A stretch of DNA of 64,000 nt, from NCBI RefSeq assembly GCF_021654135.1, contig NZ_JAKGSD010000013.1:1-64000 (forward strand), written 5' to 3'. The stretch comes from Amycolatopsis tucumanensis. GTDB lineage: Bacteria > Actinomycetota > Actinomycetes > Mycobacteriales > Pseudonocardiaceae. Every line of letters begins with the position of its first letter. Within the stretch, counting starts at the first letter, position 1. A model generated the notes under the pieces. It was not told the origin of the DNA and made no database searches. It was given only the letters and a program-made list of their open reading frames with translations. Positions 16,653 to 24,114 of the stretch are shown here, piece after piece. The position numbers were made by a program, and so were the translations under genes.

Positions 16653-17655
16653 GGTGCCCCACCTCCCCTGGGGTTCCCACGCGCGCGGCCAACTGCAGGC
16701 AGACACGAACGGTCGTCCTGCCGATCTGGTCCAGGCGCACCGCCTTGCCGGAAGCCAGAGCGGCGTCGAATGGGAGGTGGACCAAAGCTTGAACGCCGGC
16801 GGACCGCACCAACGTGAGCGCGGCTCGGACGCGACGACGGTTCGAAGGTGCCGTCGACGACAGCACCACCACGGGCCGCGCTCGCACGAAATTCAGTGCG
16901 GCGCACACTGCCTGCGCGCCCGCGACATCTGCTCGGCCGACCAGGACAGGCCGGTACGGCGTTTCCGCCAGCTGCGCGGGCACGGCAAGGTCGACGTGAC
17001 CGAAATCGGTCACCGTGACGGCGAACTGTCCCGGAACTTCCGACAGCAATCGCGCGAGCGGCGTGTAGCCCTGGACGTCGGTGACCACGACCGCTCCTGC
17101 CGGTGACATCGGGAGTGGTTGGCCATTGTGGACCTCTGTCGCCAGCGACGGTGCGGGGAAGTCGATCGGTTCACCGAGAAGCCGGAGCCCCAATCCGCCG
17201 CTGCACGGCAGGCGGGACTGATCGACGGCCAGGACGCCGCCGACGCGCGCCGCAGCGCAAATCTCGACGAGGAGCGCGGCGACCGTGGTCGCACCACAGC
17301 CTCCTTCCGCTCCGGCAACCAGGATCGGCCGGCCGGCACAGGCCAGCGCGGCGAATGCGGACATACTCTCCGCCGCCGGCCAACCTTTCGGGAACCCCGT
17401 TGCAAAGTTCCGCCCCGGCACGGGTTCGGGCTGGCGCAGCGCCCGGGCGCGTGAACGGGGCGCGCGCCAGCCCTTCCCGGCCCGGCCCGCTGCGCCCTTG
17501 ATCGCAGGGGCCGTGGCCACCGACCGGGCCGACGGCACCTCCCTTGCCAGTCGCCCGGCGCCTCGCGCGGGGGTCATCGCACTCGCTTCGATGCGAGCGC
17601 AACCACCATGCACCGGACGATCTCCGGTGCATGTGCTCCCCTGGTGCGCTCGCAT
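16552..17655 (-). CDS. ParA/MinD-fold protein lacking Walker lysines, first gene of the conjugation operon
   Basis: A 367-residue cytoplasmic protein. The NTPase-like core starts near residue 100 with RPILVAGAEGGCGATTVAALL. In a normal ParA/MinD protein this would be KGGxGKT; here both lysines are missing (E for the first, A for the second). Later ParA-like strands are VVVTDVQGYTP, VTVTDFGHVDLAVP and VVVLSSTAPSNRRRVRAAL. It may bind nucleotide weakly or act as a scaffold. ATG at 17653-17655 has an excellent GGAGGGGG upstream but sits inside an inverted repeat; ATG at 17575-17577 is an alternative. The last 35 residues overlap the pilin-like gene and look non-native. Confidence 0.7.
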   Translation of the reverse strand: MRAHQGSTCTGDRPVHGGCARIEASAMTPARGAGRLAREVPSARSVATAPAIKGAAGRAGKGWRAPRSRARALRQPEPVPGRNFATGFPKGWPAAESMSAFAALACAGRPILVAGAEGGCGATTVAALLVEICAAARVGGVLAVDQSRLPCSGGLGLRLLGEPIDFPAPSLATEVHNGQPLPMSPAGAVVVTDVQGYTPLARLLSEVPGQFAVTVTDFGHVDLAVPAQLAETPYRPVLVGRADVAGAQAVCAALNFVRARPVVVLSSTAPSNRRRVRAALTLVRSAGVQALVHLPFDAALASGKAVRLDQIGRTTVRVCLQLAARVGTPGEVGHHVHLLRNGPPGGPGPGTAAAAWWPGFQQHRPGQ

Positions 17656-17660
17656 CGAAG
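17586..17660. repeat. Perfect nested inverted repeat at the start of the conjugation operon
   Basis: Outer arms CTTCGATGCGAGCGCA (17586-17601) and TGCGCTCGCATCGAAG (17645-17660) are perfect 16-base complements. Inner arms CATGCACCGGA (17607-17617) and TCCGGTGCATG (17623-17633) are perfect 11-base complements around a 5-base loop. The outer arm contains the upstream ATG (17653-17655) of the ParA-like gene and abuts its ribosome site, so the structure could be an operator or an RNA hairpin that hides the start. It lies between the operon and the divergent XRE regulator. Confidence 0.8.
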
Positions 17661-17764
17661 CTCCCCCTCCTGCGGTACCGGGGATCGCCCCGGCACCACC
17701 GCGGGCGTCGTCCCCGCCGGTCCCTCACCTGACCGGGATCCGCCGCGCGGCGCCTTGTGATCTG

Positions 17765-17778
17765 ATGGTCTTGACCAT
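17765..17778. promoter_or_regulatory. Short dyad upstream of the XRE regulator
   Basis: ATGGTC and GACCAT flank a TT centre, giving a perfect 6+6 palindrome 17 bases before the leader ORF. Such dyads are common operators of HTH regulators; autoregulation by the XRE protein encoded at 17866 is an inference. Confidence 0.35.
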
Positions 17779-17794
17779 AGGAAGCGGAGGCGCC

Positions 17795-17860
17795 ATGCTC
17801 AATCGACGTAACATTCGGCTGGTTTTCCGTTGCGGGAGCGCCAAGTCACAAGTGGGGTAA
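17795..17860 (+). CDS. 21-residue leader ORF before the XRE regulator
   Basis: ATG at 17795 is preceded by GCGGAGGCGCC, a better ribosome site than the one in front of the regulator itself. The peptide is MLNRRNIRLVFRCGSAKSQV plus G, then TAA at 17858-17860, five bases before the ATG at 17866. Its length, basic composition and spacing suit a leader that couples translation into the regulator gene. It could also be chance. Confidence 0.4.
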   Translation: MLNRRNIRLVFRCGSAKSQVG

Positions 17861-17865
17861 CGTCC

Positions 17866-18528
17866 ATGTCGAACAGTCAGGGGTCGTCGGATATCGCGGC
17901 GCAAGAGCTAGGTCGACGTCTTCGAGCACTGCGCGAAGACAGGGGATTGTCCGTCCGGGAGGCGGCCGCGCACGTCCGGAAGCACACCGGCCAGACGCTG
18001 ACACGCGGTGAGTTGACCAGCGTCGAGGAAGGAAGCCTCCGCCGGCTCACCATGGAGTTCGTAGATGCCCTGGCCGAGCTGTACCGGACCGCGCCCGAGA
18101 CCCTCTTCGCCGGCCTGACGCTTGGCCAGCGCGTGTGGCTCCTGCGGCGGCACCGCGGGATGACACAGGCGGAACTCGCCGCCGCGATCACGGAATACAC
18201 CGGAGCCGTTCGTAGCCGGCAGTACATCTCCAAATTGGAGAAGGACGATCTGCAAGCGCCGGTCAGCAAGGCGAACCTGCGTGCGCTGGCACAAGTCCTC
18301 CGCAAGCCCCTCGGCTTCCTGACCGGCTCGGACGACGCGATCAACGACGCCGAGCGAGAACTCCTGTCCGCGCTACGTGACCTCAAGCGCGCCGGCGTTC
18401 GAGGCGTGCACATCCACCGCTGTGTCACCCCGGACGTCGCCGGTGACCTCCTCGACCTCGCGCGCACCGTGCGCAACGCCCGCGCCGATCTGTCGAGCGC
18501 CGGCGCAGCCACGTTCCGGCCGCGTTGA
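17866..18528 (+). CDS. XRE-family regulator with two helix-turn-helix domains
   Basis: A 220-residue cytoplasmic DNA-binding protein. The first HTH is LGRRLRALREDRGLSVREAA (about residues 14-65) and the second is GQRVWLLRRHRGMTQAELAA (about 85-145, ending with RQYISKLEKDDLQAPVSKAN). Two HTH_3 units in one chain allow binding to paired operators as a monomer or dimer. The last 70 residues form a helical tail including DLKRAGVRGVHIHRC. It is divergent from the conjugation operon, so it is the best candidate for its main repressor. ATG at 17866 follows GTGGGG. Confidence 0.85.
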   Translation: MSNSQGSSDIAAQELGRRLRALREDRGLSVREAAAHVRKHTGQTLTRGELTSVEEGSLRRLTMEFVDALAELYRTAPETLFAGLTLGQRVWLLRRHRGMTQAELAAAITEYTGAVRSRQYISKLEKDDLQAPVSKANLRALAQVLRKPLGFLTGSDDAINDAERELLSALRDLKRAGVRGVHIHRCVTPDVAGDLLDLARTVRNARADLSSAGAATFRPR

Positions 18529-18530
18529 CC

Positions 18531-19568
18531 TCACCCCGGCAACGCGGTGAAGCGCGCCAGCACGTGAGTCTCGTCGTCAACTCGCGTCGGAGTGGCCGAG
18601 ACTTCCAGTGCCCGCCAGGAACCATCCGGTGTCGTGAACCGCGCCCGGTGCAAGGTCGCCGGACTTTGCTGTGCGACTCGGTCGAGCAAATCCTGCACGG
18701 CAGGCACATCATCGTCATGACAGAAGTCCACAAGAGACCGGGTACTCGGCATCCGCACGCCGAGGAGACGACCGAAGTTCGCCGACGTCATCCAGATCTG
18801 CCGATGAGCGGGGTCGATGACCCCGAGCGCAGCCCCCGGGTCGGCAAACACCGCGGCAAGCAGGTCAGCCCGCTCGTCGCGGCCGCGATGCGGTCCCGCA
18901 ACCCGTTGTGCCAACCCGCGGATCCACCGCACTCCGCTACCATCCGCCGGTTCAGCACGCCCTGACATCCGCAATGCCATGACGGACCCCGTCGTGACAT
19001 CGCGGGCGGCGAACTCCTCGATCACCTGGTAGTCGGACCCCACACGCATCGCCTTGGCCAGCAGCTCGCGCATCCGCACGCGACACGAGCCCAACAAGAC
19101 TTCATCCAAGAAGTGCGCACCTTCCCAGCACCGGCGCGACGCCTCGTCGCCGAACTGGAACACCTCCGGCGACCAGTAGGTGCGCACCGTTTCACCGGAG
19201 CCCAGAGCAGGGACGCGCCACTCCCAGCCGCTCACCCGTGGCCGCGCAGGCAACTGGTTGCCGTAGATCGCCTGGGCACCGAGCACGCCGCCCTTTCCCG
19301 CCCCGATTACCGGATGCACCTCGACCAGCCACCGCCTGCCCGAGTGGTAGGCCGCGCCGACTGAGGCTCGCGCCGTGCGCAGGACTTCCCGGAAACGCGG
19401 CAACAGCAGGTCACGCGCCGTCGGATCGAGACGTGAACGCGCCGATGTTCCCTGATGCAGCTCATCTCCGACCGCCAGCAGCGCCATGCGTGAGTCGAAC
19501 AGGACCCAGCGATCACGGTGCGGATGCGCCAGGCGCTTCATGTGCCGGTCGACAGCTCCCCCACTCAT
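18531..19568 (-). CDS. PAS-domain protein of unknown role (DUF5593-like)
   Basis: A 345-residue cytoplasmic protein. The N-terminal two thirds resemble the GAF-like DUF5593 region of actinobacterial proteins (VLFDSRMALLAVGDELHQ, then SGWEWRVPALGSGETVRTYW and DYQVIEEFAARDVTTGSVMA). The C-terminal part is a PAS domain: ADLLAAVFADPGAALGVIDP, RQIWMTSANFGRLLGVRM, then WRALEVSATPTRVDDETHVL. There is no kinase, GGDEF or HTH output domain. It is convergent with the XRE regulator (stops two bases apart) and divergent from the IrrE-like gene. ATG at 19566-19568 follows GAGGGGG; an ATG five codons upstream is possible. Confidence 0.7.
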   Translation of the reverse strand: MSGGAVDRHMKRLAHPHRDRWVLFDSRMALLAVGDELHQGTSARSRLDPTARDLLLPRFREVLRTARASVGAAYHSGRRWLVEVHPVIGAGKGGVLGAQAIYGNQLPARPRVSGWEWRVPALGSGETVRTYWSPEVFQFGDEASRRCWEGAHFLDEVLLGSCRVRMRELLAKAMRVGSDYQVIEEFAARDVTTGSVMALRMSGRAEPADGSGVRWIRGLAQRVAGPHRGRDERADLLAAVFADPGAALGVIDPAHRQIWMTSANFGRLLGVRMPSTRSLVDFCHDDDVPAVQDLLDRVAQQSPATLHRARFTTPDGSWRALEVSATPTRVDDETHVLARFTALPG

Positions 19569-19669
19569 CCCCGACCCCCTCACTATCGGTCACCAGGCTC
19601 AGGCCCGGTGATGATCAGTGAGTATGGCGAGCCGCGGGCCAACTATCAACACTCTGCGTGTCGAATTCG

Positions 19670-19698
19670 TGGACAGTTCCCCCTGGTCCTGCTACTTT
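19670..19698 (+). promoter_or_regulatory. Candidate sigma-70-type promoter
   Basis: TGGACA (19670-19675) and TACTTT (19693-19698) are separated by 17 bases, a good match to the housekeeping promoter pattern of actinomycetes. It points toward the IrrE-like gene at 19852, leaving a leader of about 145 bases. Confidence 0.4.
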
Positions 19699-19851
19699 CA
19701 GCCCAACAACCCAGCAGAACTGTCACTAAGAGTCACGATCTCGTCGGTGCCCTGTCACTGAAGCGGCCCCGCCGGTTACCGATCACGAACAGTAGCTGCG
19801 CGCGCCACTGGGTCCGCGCGCTACTGGTGGGAACCGTGGAGCACCTCGACC

Positions 19852-20712
19852 GTGGACACCATCGATCCGGCCCTGCGCGCAGCCTGCCACCAGCACCTCC
19901 GCCAGTTGGGCATGCCCGTGGGATTCCAGCTTTCGGACCTCCTCCAAGCCGTCGCGGATAAACGCGGCCGGTCACTCACCCTGCTGCCGGCACCGCCGAC
20001 CGACGGTCTACCGGCCGGCATGCTCATCGCCACCGCCGGGTGCGATGTCATCCGCTTCCCCAGCTACACCACTGAACTACACCGCAACCACGTGATCAGC
20101 AGGCAGATATCCCACGCCCTGCTCGGACACCAGCGCGACCTGGGTCAGTTCACGACAGGATCCTTCCCCGGGGACGGCAACTGTGCGCACAACCGTCAAG
20201 CCGAAGTCCTCACGACCATGCTGCTGATGAGATCCACCCCTGTCGTCACGCGACCTTCCCAGGATCTTCGAGCCGCGATCCCACGCATCAACCAACTCCT
20301 GGCCTTCCTCGAGCGGGCGCTCGGCCCCGCGGCGCAACAGCTTCGCCTACCCGAACTCGACCACCATCACGGCCTCTCCGGGACCTACCGCAAGGTCATC
20401 CGCATCCGCGACACCCAGATGCTGCTGGCGCCCTACACCCACCCCGACGCACCTGAGAATGCGCGAAGCGAAATGCGCGGACGTGACCTACCGGTTGCGC
20501 AACGCTCCGCCATCGTCGAAGCTGCGGTACTTGCGACTGCGCTCGTCAGATTCCAAGATCGAACGCGCACACCGACCGACCGACGAGTCGCCGTGCCCGC
20601 CGCCGCCCCGCGCAACCTGCCCAGTGAGATAGAGCACCTGGCGATGGTCTACCAGGCACTCACGACCGATCACGTCGTGGCAGCTGTCGTGAAGAACTGC
20701 ATCCAGGTGTGA
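19852..20712 (+). CDS. IrrE/ImmA-like protein with degenerate zinc motif
   Basis: A 286-residue cytoplasmic protein resembling IrrE/ImmA-type metallopeptidases that usually cut repressors of mobile elements. The region HRNHVISRQISHALLGH aligns with the family motif HExxHxxxGH, but the first His-Glu pair is replaced (RQ-x-x-H), so the zinc site is incomplete. The next family block, RQAEVLTTMLLMRS, matches the usual E-x-EAExxAxxLL helix carrying the third ligand. The C-terminal 130 residues are helical. GTG at 19852 is the start. In a mobile element such a protein commonly works with an XRE repressor, here the one at 17866 or 21616. Catalytic activity is doubtful. Confidence 0.6.
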   Translation: MDTIDPALRAACHQHLRQLGMPVGFQLSDLLQAVADKRGRSLTLLPAPPTDGLPAGMLIATAGCDVIRFPSYTTELHRNHVISRQISHALLGHQRDLGQFTTGSFPGDGNCAHNRQAEVLTTMLLMRSTPVVTRPSQDLRAAIPRINQLLAFLERALGPAAQQLRLPELDHHHGLSGTYRKVIRIRDTQMLLAPYTHPDAPENARSEMRGRDLPVAQRSAIVEAAVLATALVRFQDRTRTPTDRRVAVPAAAPRNLPSEIEHLAMVYQALTTDHVVAAVVKNCIQV

Positions 20713-20793
20713 TGAGCCGACGGCGCGTGCGCTCCGTGGAGAACCGATTACGATGAGTCTCAAGGACCTTAGTGCGATGATTGGGGATCACAC

Positions 20794-21615
20794 GTGCCTG
20801 TCACGAGCAGGGAAACCTCGTTCCGCAGTCCCGACGGCCTCCGGCTCGTGGGCACGATCGTCGCGCCAGAAGAGCATGGAGCCACGGGAGTCGTGCTCGT
20901 GCATGGCGGCGGCGTCACCAGGGACGAAGGCGGCTTCTTCGCTCGCCTGGCCGCCGGCCTCGCCCAGGCTGGCGTGGCATCACTCCGCTTCGATCTCCCC
21001 GGCCATGGTGACAGCGAGGGACGCCAAGAAGACCTGTCGCTGTCAGCGGTGCTCAACTCCATGCGTGCCGGACTCGACCACCTTCGCGCCGAGACCACCA
21101 TCGAAGTGCTCTCGCTGCTCGCAGCAAGCTTCTCCGGCGGCCTTGCCGCCTACTACACGGCGCTGCGACCAAACGAGGTTCACCGACTGGTGCTGTTCAA
21201 CCCGTTGCTCGACTACAAGGCGCGCTTCGTCGATCAGAAGGACTTCTGGCAGGGCGACTACCTCACGGCCGAAGCAGCCAAGGAACTCACCGCGCGGGGA
21301 TTCCTTCCGCACTCACTGACCTTCAAACTCAGCCGGGCCCTACTCAACGAGGTCTTCTGGGTGCGGCCACGCGCGTTGCTCAGCAAGGTCGCCGCACCCA
21401 CGCTCGTGGTACACGGCACCGCAGACACCTTCATCTCCGTGGACTCGTCGCGAGACGCGTCTCAAAGGTTGGTTTGTGAGCACCGACTACTCGAACTCGA
21501 GGGCGCCCAGCACGGCTTCGCCGTCCACGACGACCCGACCTACGCCGATCCGCAAAGCCAAGCATGGCAAGCGCAGGTGATTGACGCGACTGCGGATTGG
21601 CTGACCGCAGGCTGA
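20794..21615 (+). CDS. Alpha/beta hydrolase
   Basis: A 273-residue cytoplasmic hydrolase of the serine aminopeptidase/Hydrolase_4 group. Landmarks are VVLVHGGGVTRDEGGFFARL (oxyanion loop), LRFDLPGHGDSEGRQED, the nucleophile elbow VLSLLAASFSGGLAAYYTAL with Ser in A-S-F-S-G-G, the acid in VVHGTADTFISVDSS and the histidine in LEGAQHGFAVHDD. No signal peptide. GTG at 20794. It is convergent with the XRE-TPR gene, with stops adjoining at 21615/21616. Substrate unknown. Confidence 0.8.
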   Translation: MPVTSRETSFRSPDGLRLVGTIVAPEEHGATGVVLVHGGGVTRDEGGFFARLAAGLAQAGVASLRFDLPGHGDSEGRQEDLSLSAVLNSMRAGLDHLRAETTIEVLSLLAASFSGGLAAYYTALRPNEVHRLVLFNPLLDYKARFVDQKDFWQGDYLTAEAAKELTARGFLPHSLTFKLSRALLNEVFWVRPRALLSKVAAPTLVVHGTADTFISVDSSRDASQRLVCEHRLLELEGAQHGFAVHDDPTYADPQSQAWQAQVIDATADWLTAG

Positions 21616-23007
21616 TCACGCCGCGACAGCCTGACGCAACTCCCGAACGGCTGGGCGATGCTGCCACGGCCGGAGATAAGCCAGGACGGTGACGAGCTGC
21701 TGTTTGGTGCGGTCGGAGTTGGTCTCCCGCGCTCGGCTGGCGGATGCCATTCCTGTGCGCGCGGCTTGATCAGGTTCGCCGGCCAAAGCCAAGGAACCGG
21801 CCATGAACGACAGGAAAAAGCCGTAGTCACGTTTGGAGAACGTGTCCTCGCGCAGCGCCTGCTCGTAAAGTTCGACGGCCTGACGAGGCGCACCCGCTTC
21901 GGTGAGACAGATGGCTGTCTGCATGGTGAGGAGCCTCTGGCTGTAATGAGCGCCAAGGGCTGAAGCTTCGGCCGCGGCGTCGTCGAGCAGTTCGCGAGCG
22001 CGTTCGAGCTGCGGACGGACAGCGTCGGCCGTTGCTCCCAGCATCACTTCGGCGCGGGCCTCCTGCTGGACCGCCTCAGCCTGGACACGCTTGGGCAAGC
22101 ACCACGCTTTCTGCTGGGCGGCCTGCGCCAGCGTGAGCATGCGAACCGGCTCACGCTCGTCGAAGGCGAGTTGCGCCTTTTTCAGCAGTACGTATCCCTG
22201 CATCGGCACATCGCCTGCTTCTTGAGCCCACTCGGTCGCTCGGTCGTACCAGTACAGGCTGCGGCCGAAGTCCCGCACGTCCCGATACAGCCACGCCGCG
22301 AACTCCGCGCCTTCAGCTCCGGCAGCCAGGAGTTCACGGCGTAGCTGTGGCTTGACCTCGCTGGCGTGCTCTTCGATTGCTGCGAGGAGCCCGAGCACGA
22401 GGGGCAATGTCCGCTTCGGTCCCCGGTCACCGTCGTCCGACTTGCAGGCTTCGAGCTGACGTTTGAAGTAGCCCAGCACCGAACGGTCGAAGTATCGTCG
22501 CGCATCGGCACGGGCGGCGGCGACCTGCTGCAACTCATCCAGACAAAGCGCTGGCAAGGCGCCAACCGCCAAGCCGCTTCTGAGCAAGGAACGGCGGTCC
22601 AAAGGGCTCATGTCGCCCCATTGTGCCGCTGTCGCCGCGACGCCGCCGCTTCCGACCGGAACAACGCCCGGATCAACAGCGTGGGCAGCCACGGTCGGCT
22701 CGTCCAAGGACAGAAGCACCGTGCGCCCTTCGATGACCACTGGCACGAGGAAGGTGTCTGGTGAGCCTGTCCCAGCCCGCGTGGGATCCGTGGAGGACTG
22801 GTGGTCGCCCAACAGGCCTTCCAGCTCCCGCTCCGTGATGTGCAGCAGCTTTGCCAGCCGCGGCCGCCGGTGTGGGGAAGGTTCGGACAAGCCGGACTCC
22901 CAGCGGGCGACGGTGCTGGTGTCGATGCCCAGGAGCTGGGCCAAACGCTCCTGGGTGTGCCCGGCCGCCCTGCGGGCACGGGCCAGCCCGGTTCGCTTGG
23001 CCGCCAT
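21616..23007 (-). CDS. XRE regulator with TPR-like sensor domain
   Basis: A 463-residue regulator. The N-terminal HTH (GLARARRAAGHTQERLAQLL, then GIDTSTVARWESGLSEPSPH) is followed by a linker and about 300 residues of helical repeats rich in Ala, Leu and Glu, such as LYWYDRATEWAQEAGDVPMQ and RQAVELYEQALREDTFSKRD. This is the build of peptide- or signal-sensing XRE-TPR proteins widespread in actinomycetes. ATG at 23007. It is divergent from the small genes at 23169 and 23414, which commonly accompany this type of regulator; control of that operon is an inference. Confidence 0.8.
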   Translation of the reverse strand: MAAKRTGLARARRAAGHTQERLAQLLGIDTSTVARWESGLSEPSPHRRPRLAKLLHITERELEGLLGDHQSSTDPTRAGTGSPDTFLVPVVIEGRTVLLSLDEPTVAAHAVDPGVVPVGSGGVAATAAQWGDMSPLDRRSLLRSGLAVGALPALCLDELQQVAAARADARRYFDRSVLGYFKRQLEACKSDDGDRGPKRTLPLVLGLLAAIEEHASEVKPQLRRELLAAGAEGAEFAAWLYRDVRDFGRSLYWYDRATEWAQEAGDVPMQGYVLLKKAQLAFDEREPVRMLTLAQAAQQKAWCLPKRVQAEAVQQEARAEVMLGATADAVRPQLERARELLDDAAAEASALGAHYSQRLLTMQTAICLTEAGAPRQAVELYEQALREDTFSKRDYGFFLSFMAGSLALAGEPDQAARTGMASASRARETNSDRTKQQLVTVLAYLRPWQHRPAVRELRQAVAA

Positions 23008-23168
23008 GATCTTCCTCCCCTGTCACCTTCTGAGACCGACACGTTACCGCAGGTCAGTGCTCTGGATGCGGTATTCGTGCCGGGTTTACGCGTGTTTCGC
23101 GCTCTGGAGCGTCTGGTTGCGACCCGGTGGAATCACGGCAAGCACCCGACCGGGAAGAGGTACCCGTA

Positions 23169-23411
23169 ATGACAACACGACTGGATCACCGCACCAGCAC
23201 ACCCCTTCCGACCTCCTGGCAGCGGCGCCCCAACGCCCTCGAGGCCCCGACAACACCGCGCGTTCCGGAACCGGCCCAGCTTTACGCGCTCTTGGCCTTG
23301 ACCTTGGGGCTGCACGGACCCGTCGCGGTCGGCGATCGTTGCCAGATCTGCGCCGAGGCGTGGCCGTGCGAACCGGTTCGACAGGCCTACCGGCTGCGGG
23401 AGGGCTTCTGA
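23169..23411 (+). CDS. Small Cys-containing hypothetical protein
   Basis: An 80-residue protein with an unstructured N-terminus and the tail VGDRCQICAEAWPCEPVRQA, where three cysteines (CxxCxxxxxC) could bind a metal. AAGAGG precedes the ATG at 23169. Small proteins with this cysteine tail are frequent next to XRE-TPR regulators in Pseudonocardiaceae and Streptomyces. Its TGA (23409-23411) is two bases before the next start, so the two are co-translated. No function is known to me. Confidence 0.65.
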   Translation: MTTRLDHRTSTPLPTSWQRRPNALEAPTTPRVPEPAQLYALLALTLGLHGPVAVGDRCQICAEAWPCEPVRQAYRLREGF

Positions 23412-23413
23412 TC

Positions 23414-23620
23414 ATGCCCGAAGCCGCCATCGAAACCGAAGCCCTGGTCAAGACCCTGAGCACAATGGCGGGCAACCTCCCGATCGCCATCCTGCAGTTA
23501 CGCGAGGGCGAGATGCCACCCAACCGTCAGCGCGCGCTCGGCTCGCTCCTCATCGACCTGGGGACACTCGTGCAGCAGCATGCCGACCTCGAGCCGCCGA
23601 CACCGCGGCCAGGGGCTTGA
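23414..23620 (+). CDS. Small hypothetical protein
   Basis: A 68-residue mostly helical protein beginning MPEAAIETEALVKTLSTMAG. It has no membrane segment, cysteine or recognisable motif. It follows the Cys protein after two bases and shares its direction, which is the main reason to accept it as real. Function unknown. Confidence 0.55.
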   Translation: MPEAAIETEALVKTLSTMAGNLPIAILQLREGEMPPNRQRALGSLLIDLGTLVQQHADLEPPTPRPGA

Positions 23621-23706
23621 CGCCGGGGCCCTGACCCGATCGCGGCCCAGATCACGGCCCCCAGCAACCGGTACCGCACACCATCCTGCCTACCTGACGA
23701 AAGACG

Positions 23707-24018
23707 ATGACGAACTACCAGCTCGACGACGCCCCCGGCTACATCTACGAAAAAATGGCGAACCACCTTGCCGAGCGCATCGCCACCGGCGACCTGGCAG
23801 TCGGCAAGCCATTGCCCGCCGAGCGCCGTCTGGCCCAGGAGTATGACGTGTCGCTGGGCACCGCACGACACGCCACCCACTTGCTGCGCAAACGCGGACT
23901 CGTCGTCACCATTCGCAGCCTCGGCACCTTCGTCGCCGAGCCAGCCGCACCTGACCGCACCCCAGCGCGCCGGGACGATGCTCGTGACGACCGGTCACGG
24001 CTCGACACTGCCCTTTGA
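23707..24018 (+). CDS. GntR-family winged-helix regulator (short)
   Basis: A 103-residue DNA-binding protein consisting almost only of a GntR winged helix: YIYEKMANHLAERIATGDLA, GKPLPAERRLAQEYDVSLGT and ARHATHLLRKRGLVVTIRSL. The short tail has no ligand-binding domain, as in the KorSA/TraR-like repressors of actinomycete integrative elements. It could repress replication or transfer genes of this element. ATG at 23707. Confidence 0.75.
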   Translation: MTNYQLDDAPGYIYEKMANHLAERIATGDLAVGKPLPAERRLAQEYDVSLGTARHATHLLRKRGLVVTIRSLGTFVAEPAAPDRTPARRDDARDDRSRLDTAL

Positions 24019-24053
24019 CAGGTCAGAGCCGATCAGGCTCGCGGGTCTGCACC

Positions 24054-24094
24054 GGGTTCTCGGCCGAGGTTCAGAACGCCCTGGCCGAGAACCC
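24054..24094. terminator. Hairpin between convergent genes
   Basis: GGGTTCTCGGCC (24054-24065) and GGCCGAGAACCC (24083-24094) are perfect 12-base arms with a 17-base loop, lying between the GntR stop (24018) and the LuxR stop (24115). A bidirectional terminator is likely; there is no T-run, as is usual in these genomes. Confidence 0.55.
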
Positions 24095-24114
24095 ATCCAA
24101 CATGCCGCTGCGGG

